The notes under the pieces are model-generated. The model searched no databases. It was not told the origin of the DNA and saw only the letters and a list, made by a program, of their open reading frames with translations. Shown in pieces: positions 38,521-51,400 of a stretch of 64,000 nucleotides of DNA; the first letter of the stretch is position 1, and each line of letters opens with the position of its first letter. Both the position numbers and the translations under genes were made by a program. This stretch comes from Lumnitzera littorea (Eukaryota > Streptophyta > Magnoliopsida > Myrtales > Combretaceae), in NCBI GenBank assembly GCA_024138015.1, contig JAMXBB010000012.1, positions 18,850,458 through 18,914,457 on the forward strand, given 5' to 3'.

Positions 38521-39681
38521 CAATTGGTAACTTATTGATACACAATATCAATCCTATTTTAAGTAGTCCACAATATCCAAATTGAAATAAGGCTAAGAAT
38601 CGATTGTACTTACTTACCTCTTTTATCAAATGTCTCAAATGCACGAATCTATATCATTAACACTACAATATGTAATTTCTTAAGGTTTTTCATCTGCTGG
38701 GTAGGATTATGAGTTTCTGAAAGAAAAGAAAAAGAGAGCCTTTGTTTCCTTGCATTTTCTTAGCTCTTTTACGATTTCAAGTGTCTTAAAATCAAAATTC
38801 TGGATTTTGAATTCGGTTTATGGTAGAGAATTGAGACTTTATTGTTGTTAGGGTTAAGTAAAGATGGAAAAGGAAATTATGAATAGCCTTTAGGTTAACA
38901 CCATGTGTTGAGAGAGAGGTTATGGGGGTAGGGAAAAGGAAATTATGAATAGCCTTTAGGTTAACACCATGTGTTGAGAGAGAGGTTATGGGGGTAGGGA
39001 GGGAGATGTTTAACCTTTATTAGACTAAAATGCCCCCATAGATATAAGTTATTCTCATGGCATGCCAACCCTTTACATTCCCTAATATTATTACATTTAA
39101 TTTAAATCTTATTATTTTCAAGGCGTTTTATTAGAAAAAGTGCATATGAACAGATATGACCATTCGACCTTTGCTTTTATGCACTAATTTTTATTTAACT
39201 TTTAAGTATTTATTATTATTTTATTTAAGGGCAGAATAATAAGACAAGATCTAAAATCACATTTTTCAAATATTTTAGAGAATTCAATTTCAAGAATAAG
39301 GGTTAAATGCATATTAAACAATTATAAAGGTGTAAATTTACATTTTACTCTTATTCGATTTCCTTGGTGAAAATCATACAGGAAAATAATTTCTATGTTT
39401 TTTCTCTTGGCATGCAAAACATCATGAACATTAAGAACCAGATTTTCTCGCATGACTACAAATTTGCTTACACTGATAACACGCATTAAGTTTACTTAAT
39501 TTTCCTTTTGAATTGATTTTGTACTTTTATGTGTACATAGACACTTTAGGCAAGTATTGGTAACCTTCACAAAAAGCATAAGCAAAGAACCAATGACAGC
39601 TCCATCTCAAGTGATTGAAATGGCAATTTGAGAATATTTAGTTGAAGAAATAACAATGGTCAATTGAGTGACTAGTGCACG
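38521..39681. other. intergenic stretch, no gene seen
   Basis: AT-rich with no recognised coding sequence. It contains the 66-bp tandem duplication described separately and lies left of the TRIM. Confidence 0.5.
38866..38997. repeat. perfect 66-bp tandem duplication
   Basis: Copy 1 (38866-38931) and copy 2 (38932-38997) read the same base for base, from GGAAAAGGAAATTATG to GGTTATGGGGGTAG. In a neighbourhood of decayed repeats, this identity points to a recent event or an assembly error. Confidence 0.95.
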
Positions 39682-40085
39682 TGTCACAGGATGAGAGGTT
39701 AACCCCCTTCATAAGTGCCCGTGCGGTACTTGACCCTCCTTTACCCTATGTATTATCATTGATTATGGAGGGCGAGCAAACCTTTCCCTTCCTATCTTCT
39801 CAAGAATGTTCCAAACCTACACCCCCCTCTTGCTTTAAGAGTCCCAACCAGCATTGTCACCATCCTCCTTGTGATAGAGGGCGTTCAACTTCACAATTGG
39901 TTTCGGTTTGCCATGGTCATCATCAGGAGAGCAGCATCAGCTCCTGACTAATTTACTTACGGGTGGCCAACTTCGCCTTAAGAGACTACTTAACCCCACA
40001 AACAAACCGTTAGTTAACGCCACTCACTTCATATTAAACCCTAAGTTGAACACCCCCCTTTTACTCTAAAACACGGACCGTGACA
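39682..40085 (-). repeat. 3' LTR of the TRIM
   Basis: This is a direct repeat of 40538-40933. Both copies carry 'gaggttaacccc', 'tgtattatcattgattatgga', 'catcatcaggagagcagcat' and 'aaaacacgga'. It is unusually GC-rich for this window. Confidence 0.88.
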
Positions 40086-40097
40086 TTCTCCCCCACC
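40086..40097 (-). other. polypurine tract of the TRIM
   Basis: GGTGGGGGAGAA on the minus strand lies directly before the 3' LTR start TGTCACGG. Confidence 0.75.
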
Positions 40098-40521
40098 TAA
40101 ATCTACGACGCTCTCATCGTGGGGCCAACTCTTTGCCACTACCCTTCCCCTTAAGATCACCGACTCTATTCTTCCATTACCCAACTCCATGCCAAGATTA
40201 TCTCCGCCAGGACTCCAGGGCTTCCACAGGCATTCCTTTGCCTTCACCTTCTCCTCTTGTTCTTCAAGATCACCTCTTGGTGAGTAGCCCAACGGTAGGG
40301 TTTACCTTTTAGAGCACATTTTTACTTTTCATTACATTTTAGGTAGAATCTTGTTATAATGCTGCTTACGGCACAGTTGTCCCTTCTAACAATGATGCCC
40401 TCCACCTGGTGGTCACTCCCTCTTAAGCTTCATCCACATGAGCCTAGTTGTCAACAAGAACCATCCTTTTCCATATAGCATATTGGGTAGCATTTAGGTG
40501 GCTCTACTGAGCTTGGACCTT

Positions 40522-40535
40522 TGGCTCTGATACCA
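40522..40535 (-). other. primer binding site of the TRIM
   Basis: TGGTATCAGAGCCA on the minus strand is complementary to the 3' end of initiator tRNA-Met and lies 2-3 bases from the LTR. Confidence 0.88.
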
Positions 40536-40537
40536 CT

Positions 40538-40933
40538 AGTCACGGAATGGGAGGTTAACCCCCTTTATAAGTGCCCGTGTGGCGCTCAACCCTCCTTTAC
40601 CCCATGTATTATCATTGATTATGGATGGCAAGCCAGCTTTTCCTTTCCTATCTTCCCAAGATTGTTTCAAGCCCGCCCATCCCCTCTTGCTTTAGGAGAG
40701 CCAATCGGCATTGTCACCGTCTTCCTTGTGATAGAGGACATTCAACTTTATAATTGGTTTTGGCCTACCAAGGCCATCATCAGGAGAGCAGCATTAGCTC
40801 CTGATCAGTTCGCTCACTGGTGGCTAACCCTGCCTTGAGAGACTACCGAACAAACCGTTAGCTAACACCACGAACTTTACATTAAACCTAAAGTTGAACA
40901 CCCCTCCGTCACTCCAAAACACGGACTGTGACA
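40538..40933 (-). repeat. 5' LTR of the TRIM
   Basis: This is the partner of 39682-40085. It ends ...GGACTGTGACA on the plus strand, followed by CACGT. Confidence 0.88.
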
Positions 40934-43469
40934 CACGTACAACTAAAAATCATTATTGCTGATTAAGTTTTATATATGTTGATGAGAGAAGAGCTTGTTG
41001 GTTGGATGTCTTATAATTTATTTGTCATATGTATATTATTGATGCATAGGTCAAATAATTGAGGGTAAATAAGGTAGGCACTATTGATTTGGTATTAGGA
41101 CTCATATGTAACAATCCAACTAACTCACCCTTCATTGAGGTATTGTTTGCTTTGATGTGGTGTGTTGTACAATTTTATCCCTTAGTGTAGCAGTTTCCTA
41201 AGGCTTTACCCATCTTAGAAGTGTTTTTCACTGAGCACGCTTAACTTTGGAATTCCAATGTATTTTAAGCCATTATAAGAAAAAGGCACTTCGATGTTTA
41301 TAATTTCTTCACCTAGTATCTAAGGAGTATTATAATCTACCTACCCCCTTTTACAGAACTGATGTCTTCATTAATTTCATTATATAGGTCTATGATCACA
41401 CCGGGTAGGGATTTTGCCTTTCAAGTTGGTGAATTGCTCTAATACGACTTGTAGTGACCTAATGAGAACTCCTCCAATCAAGGTATTGTCCTCTTTGTTA
41501 TAGTGCGCTACATCCCCCTTTTACAGAACTAATGTTTTCGTTAATTTCGTTATATAAGTCTATGATCACATTAGGTAGGGACTTTGCCTTTCAAGCTGGT
41601 GAATTGCTTTAATACGGCTTGCAATGACCTAATGAGAACTCCTCCAATCAAGGTATTATCCTCTTTGTCATAGTGTGCTACACAATTCATCCCTAGATAC
41701 AATTGCTTTCTAGGGGATGACCCATCTTAACAGTACTTTAGCTTGAGTTCGCTTAACTATGGAGTTTCAATTAACTCCAAATAGTTACACTAAAAAGTGT
41801 CGAGATGATTAAAATTCCTTCATTTGTCATGCTTGATGTTCTATGAACTTGATTGTTGAGGACATTGAGCATACTTGATAAACAGTTATTTATAATTATT
41901 GTACACCAGGTTAATTATGAATTTTATTTCCTCCTATCATGATTCATGTTCTATGAATTGCTATTGTCAAATTATGAATTAAGAGAAACTTAGGTTCCTT
42001 TAGAAAAAGAATAATTTCAATTTAGTTGTGTTATTTAAATTTATACGTTCATTGAGATCAGTTCGTGCATGTATAAATATTAATTTTTATTGTCTTGACG
42101 TAGAATTACGAGGGATAATTATTTGTGAGAAAAATTAAATTGCTGACAGGAGACATACAACATAACTCGGAAGAGAAATCAATATTGTGATTAGGTTTTC
42201 TAGACTCGACATGGAAGAAAATCTTAGATGGACCTAATTAAATCCAAATAGTCAGCTATAATTTATATATGAGCGTAAGTTAAATTATATAAATGCAAAC
42301 TAAATCAAAATCCATTGTTTGATTCTTTAATCTTAAGGCTTTAACATATATATATATATTATCTTTCGATTCTAGTTATTTTACTTTCATATAATTTATT
42401 GTGAACCGTAATTGAATTGTCTAGTCAGAAGTAGATTTAATATAGCTGGTAGATAGCATTATAGACCCTGTGTGTATGACTCGCTCTTACTACTTTTATT
42501 ACTATAGTGCACATCGATCTACTTGCTAATTTAAAGGTTTTTCGAAGAAATTATGCAGTATATAGCCGTTGGTGAATTTAAGCTGGCAACATTGGAGCTA
42601 CGTTAACCTTATTGCCATTAGTTATCATAGTAGGTAAAATTTTGGTCTTTTAAGACACTTGAAGAACAGCATTACAAAAAAAAAGTATTTAGAATGGAAG
42701 CGCTGGCCCAAGCAAACTTGGACAGGATACCTTGAAAGCGAGTATATGAACAACTTAAATCCCATCTATTTTTTTTTTCGATTAATAAAAGTTAGGCGGT
42801 TTTGACTCCGATCACTACTACAGGTCAAGAAATGCCTCCAAGAACATGAATCACTTATGGAGATACTTACATATTATCTACTAACAAAGTTTTCACATTA
42901 ACTACAGAATTTAAACCTTACTACTTTGGTAGATTAAGGTAAATTCTTACCAATTTAGCCAACTTGTATTAGTACTTAAATCCCATCTTTATTAGAAACT
43001 TTCTATGGTGCTTCATCATCCAGGTTTTCTAGTGTACAAACCTAGAAATCTTAAGTTATAAACCTTTTCTTGACCGTCAAACTTCACCTAAATTAAATAG
43101 TTGGGCTCATAAGGAATAAGAAGTTAGTGGATCTCACTAGGTTCCATGACCCAAGGAAAGATGGAAAATCTACCCCCTTGAGATAAAGACCTGAAACAGG
43201 TGGGTAAAATCGTCAACAGAAAAGACGCGGATGCTTTTCGTTTAGTGTTACCCTAACCCTCTATGCAGCATTGTTAAGGGCGCGAGTATTGTAGTAACGG
43301 TCCTTGCCAATGCTGGAGAATTTGAATACTAGTTAAGGTATAATGAAATGTAGAAAATTTTAAGGATTTGGCAAATTAAGACGAAGATGATTGTGAAGAA
43401 CAAAAAGGATTTCACCTCATTGTGTAGATACAATAGTAATGATGATACGGGAATTTGTAAAGACATGAT
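40934..43469. other. intergenic stretch, no gene seen
   Basis: No convincing coding sequence on either strand. It holds the 170-bp tandem duplication at 41344-41683 and a short TA run at 42342-42360. Confidence 0.5.
41344..41683. repeat. 170-bp tandem duplication
   Basis: CCCCCTTTTACAGAACT starts at 41344 and again at 41514. The two copies stay alignable through 'tctatgatcacat', 'cctttcaagctggtgaattgct' and 'cctaatgagaactcctccaatcaaggtatt', with roughly 10% differences. A more decayed third piece with 'cattgaggtattg' lies at about 41130-41190. Confidence 0.85.
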
Positions 43470-43684
43470 TCTAAGAGCATTTATATCTATTAGAATTTTA
43501 TTTATAATTCCTATATACCATATCAATAATTTAACTATTACTTTCTTTAAATATTTTTTAATTTACATGTAAAATTTTTAAACAGAAATCTTTAACATTT
43601 ATTTATAATATTTAGGGGATTCACAATATAATCTTTTAACAAAAAAACTTAACACAATAATAATAATAATAATATGCTCTAAGA
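43470..43684. mobile_element. possible MITE
   Basis: About 215 bp of very AT-rich sequence is bounded by TCTAAGAGCAT and ATGCTCTAAGA, which are inverted with one mismatch. The GAGCAT-type end is common in plant MITEs. No target-site duplication was found, so the call is tentative. Short open frames here on both strands are not genes. Confidence 0.35.
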
Positions 43685-45451
43685 CCTGTGCGAAAGGGTC
43701 CTTGATCAAGGAACAAAAAATAAGTAAAGGGCTCAGCATCATTGAATAAGCACCTCTATATGGGGTCTTTCGTTGTAGGAATCGACAAAAAAATCTTCAA
43801 TAACGATGCTCCAATGTAATTATTAAGATGGAAGCAGAAGAAGAGAAAAGTCAAAATATCATATCAGTTAACTTGTCTATGTAGATAAAAAAAAAAAAAA
43901 AAAAAAAAAACTATTTAATGCCAAAATGCTTTATATATATTTAAAAAAACATAGAGGTTTTATGGTTTTAACTTTCAGATATTGCACAAATTATTGCTTA
44001 ATGTAATATTTAGATGGCATTGTTTAAGGTAAACATTAGATACAAAGGTTTCAGGAAGTAATGCGCTGCGTGGTCAAAGAATCCCAAGCTAAAGGAAATA
44101 AAAGATAGAATGTTAAAATTATGGAAGACTAGGCACAAAATTTTTGGCTTTTGTGAAGGACAGTGAAGTTATTCTAAAGGGATGAGGTACAAAGGAAAGA
44201 GGAGGGCTTCTGGAAGACTAACCACAAAATTTTGGCTTTTAGTAAGATTTAAATGGCACAATAGTCAGGGGAAGTCATTTTAATCTAAAGCCATTTCAAT
44301 ACGACGATAATCTTGGAAAGAGAGGAATATTGGATGTACAGGGGAGACACACCTAGTGCATCTATGATATATATAGGACTTGAGTTTAAAGGGCACATGA
44401 CATCCAAGACCACCAACAAATTAAATACCAGAACATTTTAGCATTTGGGGTGGACTAGAGATTAACTCAATTTCTCTAGTATAATTAGGTTTTTTTCACT
44501 CACCACAAAACATTACCATAGAATTATGTCCTATTTTAATAATCTGCCATTACAATCTAGTACATGAATGCTAATATTTTCTTTAAATTTTTTTCCCTTT
44601 TTTCTTTTTTTCAGAGAGAGAATTATATTTGCTAAAATATACGTAATTGACAATAAGATAGATTAGTATACATAAAACTTTATCTGATGGAATGCATGTA
44701 ATATTATCCTATTGACAATTGACTCGTTTCGGACATAATCCAATAAATAAAAATCCACACATTATTAAACAAATGAGTCCTGTGCAGGCCAGGTGAATTA
44801 TGTCGAAATATTGATACTTTCCTTATGCTAGAATCAAGCAATTTTTAAGGTGTGTATAATATATCATTTGTCCGTGCAGGTCTAGTGGACCCATTTCTTA
44901 TCACGATCCAAGTGAAATATTTATTTAAAATTCCGACCTAAGGTCTAATGGGACTGAGCAATTGATGGATCCCTCGTTATCAAATAAGTCTTAAGTTCCA
45001 AACCATTAAATGTGCACTATAGTATGGAAATTCTTATCTGCTTGTTTTCTTCTTTTCCAATTCTCTTGTAACAATGAAAAATCCACCGCTATGTCATCAT
45101 GTCAACCATTTTAATAAGATTCTATTTTTAACAATATTCTTCAATAAAAATACGAATACATAAAAAAATACACATATATAAATTACGTGGAAAACTACTT
45201 TTTTATATTCCGTACCTTTAATAGAAGTATTACTAAAATAGAAGGATAGAGGAATTACTGTTTATTTTCTCATTTAATAATCGATTCAAATCACTCTCAA
45301 AAGATGCTTTTACTCCCAGTCTTATATGTCCCACTTCATATAATTTACTTCAGAATCTTAGTCCTTAACCATAAGTAGTTAAATACTACACCAGCCAACA
45401 GAGCACTTTTACAACCATAAAAGGGAAAAAGAAACCCAAAAAAAAAAAAAA
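43685..45451. other. upstream region of the FD-like gene
   Basis: No coding sequence was seen. An A-homopolymer lies at about 43886-43910. The last 100 bases before the start codon contain 'caaccataaaagggaaaaag', and the leader just before the ATG is A-rich. A promoter is expected here, but I cannot name a specific TATA box with confidence. Confidence 0.45.
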
Positions 45452-48400
45452 ATGCAGAGAGAGTCATCCCCCATGGAAGATGTGATCTGGAAAGACATAG
45501 ATGATCTAACATTTCATCACCACCACCATCCCGCCACCATAAACTCCGCTACTACCGTCCACCACCACGACCGCGAGGCTAGCTTGCTTGACTTCTTGTC
45601 CACATCCTCCGCTCGACCAAAAAATACAAACCCCCACCAAATTCCCTTTACTACATTAAGCCTGGGCTTAGGGTCTACGTACAATTATATCGAACCAAAC
45701 TTGCCGGTGAATAACAACAGTACTAATGACAAGAACCCTACTGTTAGTATTGTTGGTTTACCTTCTTCACGCAAGAAAAGACCCCATACGATAAAGAATG
45801 AAACAAGTGAACAACGGCACAAACGTTTGATGAAGAATAGAGAGTCCTCTGCTCGATCCAGGGAGAAAAAACAGGTCATCAGTAGTTCCTTTTCTCTCTT
45901 CTTCTTCCTCTTCTTTTTTTTTTTTTTTTTTACTGGGTGTTGCTGTTAACAACTGCCACTTTGACGTTATTTAACATGGAAATTTTAATTCTCAATTTAC
46001 TGAATATATATATTTTATGAACAAGGCTAGTGGAACGGATTATTTTAATTTATTTATTTTTTTGGCATGTTAAAGATACTCTTCTTAATTTTTTGGTTGG
46101 GATAAGACTGGTGGCAAGGCATTTTTATTTGTGCGAACTGTCAATTAAGCCTTCTATAGTTATGTTATTACATCATATAAGTTCTCTATTGTAGTTATAC
46201 ATCATTAAAAAAAAAAAAAAAAAAAAGCTAAAGACACGGTTTAGTCGATGGAATAATATAAATAAAAAATATTTCAATAATTTAAATAAAATATAAAAAC
46301 CCCGATCGCTTAGAAGACTTCAGTAGTCAATCTAAATATAAAAAACATGACTTTTTGATCATCGAACTTCTAACACACTTTCCCTTGGGTGTAGTCTTTT
46401 TCTTCTTCTTTTCTGGTCATACTGTGGAAACAGAATAATAAACAAGTCTCTTAATACAGTTATTCGGAAATCACATTTCCATTGTCTCCTGATATTTCGT
46501 ACAAAAATTTGATTTTATTTTTTATTATAAAAAAATTTTTGATGTTGGAATGTATGGATGCACGCTTTGTCGAATTTGTTCTAGTATGAGCCAATGAAAA
46601 AACAATTTGATGTCGAAAATACCATTACTCCTTTTGAGCATGTGGTTAATATATTCAGGTCTACATGGACAGCTTGGAAAATGAACTTGATTCGTTGAGG
46701 AAGGAAAATGCTAAGATTAGAAGATGGATAGAAAAGGTGTGTGGGTGTTTCCATCTTTCTGTTATGAATACTCAAAATATTTGTTAAGAATTTAAAATGA
46801 TAATTTTTCTGGTCTGTTATTTTTATGAAAAAATGAGAAATTTTTTTTATTTAACCTCTCGATGAGTTTTTCATAGCACTGATAAGCATTTTCGTGTTTC
46901 TATTGCCTATAATAAATTCATCTGAAAAGTAGTGATGACAATGAATTACAAGTACTATGAATTGTTTGATTGGAAGCAACCTTTGTTAAGAATTGCTGCA
47001 GATGTTGAGAATTACTGCAGACTCAATCAGCAAGAGCAGAAACACAACAATAGTAACACAAAACACTATATACAGATTTATGTATATTTGCCTCACGTTT
47101 CTTTTCTTTCTTGTATTCAACACTTTATTCACTTGTTAATGCACACTATCAGTGCACTCACTTGTTAATGCACTCTACACATAATCATGTACTGTTTTAC
47201 ATGCACACAGTTTTGCGCACACTTTTCTATAACTGTTAACTAACAATAACTCCCTATTTATACTATAGCACAATTAGTTATATCTGTTAACTACACTATC
47301 TTCTAAGTATAATAGGATACAGTACAGTAAGTTGCACTATAAGATCTGTATTATACTTTTCCAATACATCCCCTTAATACAAATCACAAGATATCACCGA
47401 TTTAACACCAAGCATCACCCGCAACTTCTTGTATCGATCATCATTCAATGCTTTTGTAAAAATGTCAGCTACTTATTGTTCTGTAGAATAATATTCCAGC
47501 TTAAGATTACTATTGTTTACTTGATCACGCAAATAATGGAACCGTGTTTCTATGTATTTACTTCGCCCATGTGCTACTGGGTTCTGTGCTAATGTTATTG
47601 CTAATTTATTGTTTACAAAAATCACTAGTGGTTGCTTCACTTTCACTTTCATTTGATCCAGTAGCAAAGCTAACCAAATAGCTTGACATGTGATGAAGGC
47701 AATAGATACATACTTTGCCTCGCATGAAGATAGAACTACAATTGGCTGTTTCTTTGAACTCCAAGTAAACACTGTCTTGTTGTATTTTAACACATAACCA
47801 CTTGTACTCTTCCTATCCACTTTATCTTCACACCAATCAGTATCAAAATAGCTAACTACCTCATCTTCAATTGTGTTAACACTCTTGTAAAATAGAATAC
47901 CATAATCTGATGTCTCTTTTAAGTATCTCAATATGTGTTTTGTAGTAATCAAGTGTGAACTCTTAGGGTCATCCATGAATCTACTTACCAAACCAATTGC
48001 ATGACATATATCAGGACGACTATTACATACAAATCTCAATGATCCTACAATTTGTTTAAACAGTAGGATTTATGGCCTTCTCACTTTTAAACTTCTCAAG
48101 TTTAATTTCAGCATCAAGTGGTGTATTAATAGACTTACAGTTGTACATGTTGAACCTTTTCAATATGTCCAGTACATATTTCTTCTGATGCATTAGAATT
48201 CTACGCTTCACTTCCATAAATTCAAATCCCAAAAAATAAGACAACGCACCCAAATTTGTTATATCAAATTCTTCCTTCATCACCCCTTTAAACTTTTCAA
48301 TCTCTTGGACATTATTGCCATTACTAGCAAATCATCAACATATAGGCACACCACAATTATACTCTTACTCCCTTCACTGTTCGTAGCCCTCACATAGACT

Positions 48401-51400
48401 TTGTACCCATGTAAACATTTTTCGAAACTTTGTTGAGTTAGGAATGAGTCTATTTGTTTATTCCAAGCCCTTGGTGCTTGTTTCAAACCATATAAGGCCT
48501 TCCATAACCTATAGACTTTGTGTTCTTGCCCCTTAACTTTAAAGTTTGGTGGTTGAGTTACATAAACTTCTTCCTCTAATGGTCTATTAAGAAATGTTGA
48601 CTTCACATCAAGTTGAAACATTGGCCATGACTTACTACATGCAATAGCAATCACTAATCTTATTATTTCTACTCTGGTCACAGCTGAGAACACATCTTGA
48701 AAATCCAAGCCCTATCTTTAAAGAAATCCTCTTACCACTAACCTAGCTTTATACTTTGCAACTCCACCATCAGGTTTTAATTTAGTCTTACAAATCCATT
48801 TGACATCAATTGGAACCATATTTTTTGGTAATTCAACAAGCTGCTAAGTTTTATTCTTCTCAATGGACTTAAGTTCCTCTTCCATAGCACTCAACCATCT
48901 AGAATCTTTCAGAGCTTGATCAATTCCCATTGGTTTTAATCTAACAAATAATGCCAAATGTACTAAGTCACCTTCTGTATTCACAACATGATTAAGGAAC
49001 ACTTCATAATCTATGTATCTCCTTAGAATTTGTATATTCCTTTGTGGTCTAGAACTACATTGATGTGGTTGTGATTCGTATCCTACTACTACATTTCCAT
49101 TCTGACCATTTTGATCATCGGAAGTATAATTGTCGTCATTCACAACCACCTTCACCTCTTTTCTTTGTTCACCATTGTTATAATCCTACTTCCATCCTTT
49201 TGTTTCATCAAACACCACCTCCTTACTCACAATTACCTTTCTTGAATTTGGATTAAACACTTTATATGCTCCAATAGAATGGTATCCCCAAAGAACACCT
49301 TCCTCACTCTTGTCATCCAATTTCCTTTGTTTTGCATCAGGAACATGGATGAAACATAAACTACCAAACACCTTAAGATGAGCAACACTTAGCCTTTTCC
49401 TAAACCATACTTCTTTAGGATTTTTATCCACAAGTGACTTCGTTGGATATCAATTTAGAATGTATACTGCAGTATCCATAGCTTTTCCCTAAAAGTAGTG
49501 TAGCATACCTTTGCTCTTCAACATGGCTCTAACCATATTTAGTATGGTACGATTTCTTCTTTTCGTTACTCCATTGTATCGTGGAGTCTATGGAGCCACT
49601 ACTTCATGTACTATCCTTTCATCCTGACAAAAATTCTCAGACTTTTTTATGTGTACTCCCCTCCACCATCAATTTATAGCACTTTAATAGATTGATTACA
49701 TTGCTTTTCAACTAATACTTTAAACTTCTTGAAAATGTTGAACACCTCTGATTTTCTTTTCATCAAATACACCCAAGTTTTTTTTACTGAAATAGTCAAC
49801 AAATGTAACAAAATGTTGATTCCCTCTTAGAGTTGCCACTTCAAATGAACCACAAACATCTAAATATATTACCTCTAACACACTAGAGGCTCTAAGAGTA
49901 ATGTTTCCTTTAAATAACACTCTAGATTGCTTTCCAAATTGACACCTTTCACACACTTTATTTTGCATTTGAATGGTAGGTAGTCCATTCACTAATCTAA
50001 ACTTATATAAATAACAAAGACTTCGAAAATTTAAGTGCCCAAACCGTAAGTGTCAAATCCAACTATCATCATGTACTGCTATAGCAAAGTTCATATACTC
50101 ACCTAGTTGTATATCTATCTTCAATGTACGATTCTTAGACAATGGTGTCCTCAGCACCAGTCTGTCTTGATTATCAAATAGCATCAGTTGTCGATCCTTA
50201 AGATTCATGGTATATCCTTTCTTAAGTAACTAACTCATACTCAGCAAATTGTTCTTCATGCGTAGAACATACAAAACATTAGAGATGTGCGAAAATTTTC
50301 CATTCTTTTGTTGAATTAAGATTTTTCCTAATCGCTCAACCACTACCATACTATCATCGGCAAATCTTACTTTGCTTTTGATTTTTTCATCTGGTTTTAT
50401 AAACTAGTCCTTATTACCTATCATGTGATTTGAGCATCTGGTGTCTAAATACCAAGAATTTAAAGTTGCATTCTCTGGTGGAGTAGTAATCATCAAGAGA
50501 ACTATCTCAGACTCATAACCATTTTCTTGAGTGAATCCTGTTATTTTAGTTTCATTCTTTGAAGCACTAATCTTAAGATTTCTACATTCATCTACAAAGT
50601 ACCTAAATCTCTGGCAATTGTAACATTAAATGTTTCTCTTATCAAACCTTTTTTTTTAATCCTTTTCTACGCATTCCTCCTCTTCTTGGAGCCACTTCAG
50701 TTCGAACTTGTTCTTGGGTACTGTCTTGGTTTCCAAACTGATATGTTGAATTCTAAGAGACATTCCTGCCTCTCCCTTTACTCTAGCCTTTGTAGTTTCC
50801 TCTTCTCCCTCTAGAACTTTCACTTGCAAACCTCTTTGCTTGAGCTTGCAATGCCCGTTCGACCCCTTTTCCACTTATCCTCTCATTCATCCTTTGTTCA
50901 TGTGCTTCAAGTGAACTTTGTAACTCGTCTAATGTAAGGGAGTTTAGATCTTCGATTCTTCTATAGCCACGACCACATGGTCAAACTTAAGAGATAGTGA
51001 TCGTAGTATTTTCTCCACTAACATAACCTGAGTGATGGTTTCTCCATTGGACTTCATTTGATTTGATAATGCCATCACTTTTGAACAAAATTCTCCTACG
51101 CTTTCTTTATCCTCCATTTGAAGTAGTTTATACTATCTTTTCTTGTAACTTTACCTTCTTTAATTTGTTAGCTCTTTTGTAGTATTTTTCCAACGTATCC
51201 TAAGCTTCTTTTGCGAGGCTGTGGATGCAAATTTTTCAAAATTTGTTGAATTAACACACTGATGTATGTAAAAAAGAGCTTTACAATTCCTCTTCATTGC
51301 TTCTTGATAGGTTGACTGCCGAGCATCAGATGGATTTTTAGGGAGTTCTTGAACTCCACTAGTAATTATCTCTTGAACCTCTTGATAACCGAAAATGACC

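Larger units (their letters stand above)
39682..40933 (-). mobile_element. TRIM (terminal-repeat retrotransposon in miniature)
   Basis: A 1.25-kb element has two direct repeats of about 400 bp (39682-40085 and 40538-40933) around a 452-bp interior without coding capacity. On the minus strand the right LTR is followed by TGGTATCAGAGCCA, a perfect initiator-tRNA-Met primer site, and the left LTR is preceded by GGTGGGGGAGAA, a good polypurine tract. The LTRs run TGTCAC to GTGACA. CACG (CACGT if the first T of the LTR is counted) flanks both ends, consistent with a target-site duplication. Open frames inside (39675-39947, 40041-40292, 40521-40838) have no recognisable protein and differ between LTR copies. 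It would need enzymes from another LTR element to move. Confidence 0.88.

Noticed and set aside
40522..40535. Possible tRNA gene because of an initiator-tRNA match
   Set aside because: Only 14 bases match, next to an LTR. This is a primer binding site, not a tRNA.
39675..40838. Open frames of 83-105 codons with Cys and Pro
   Set aside because: They are in the TRIM LTRs and interior. The two LTR copies give different proteins.
45685..45952. Minus-strand open frames across FD exon 1
   Set aside because: Antisense shadows of a clearly coding exon.
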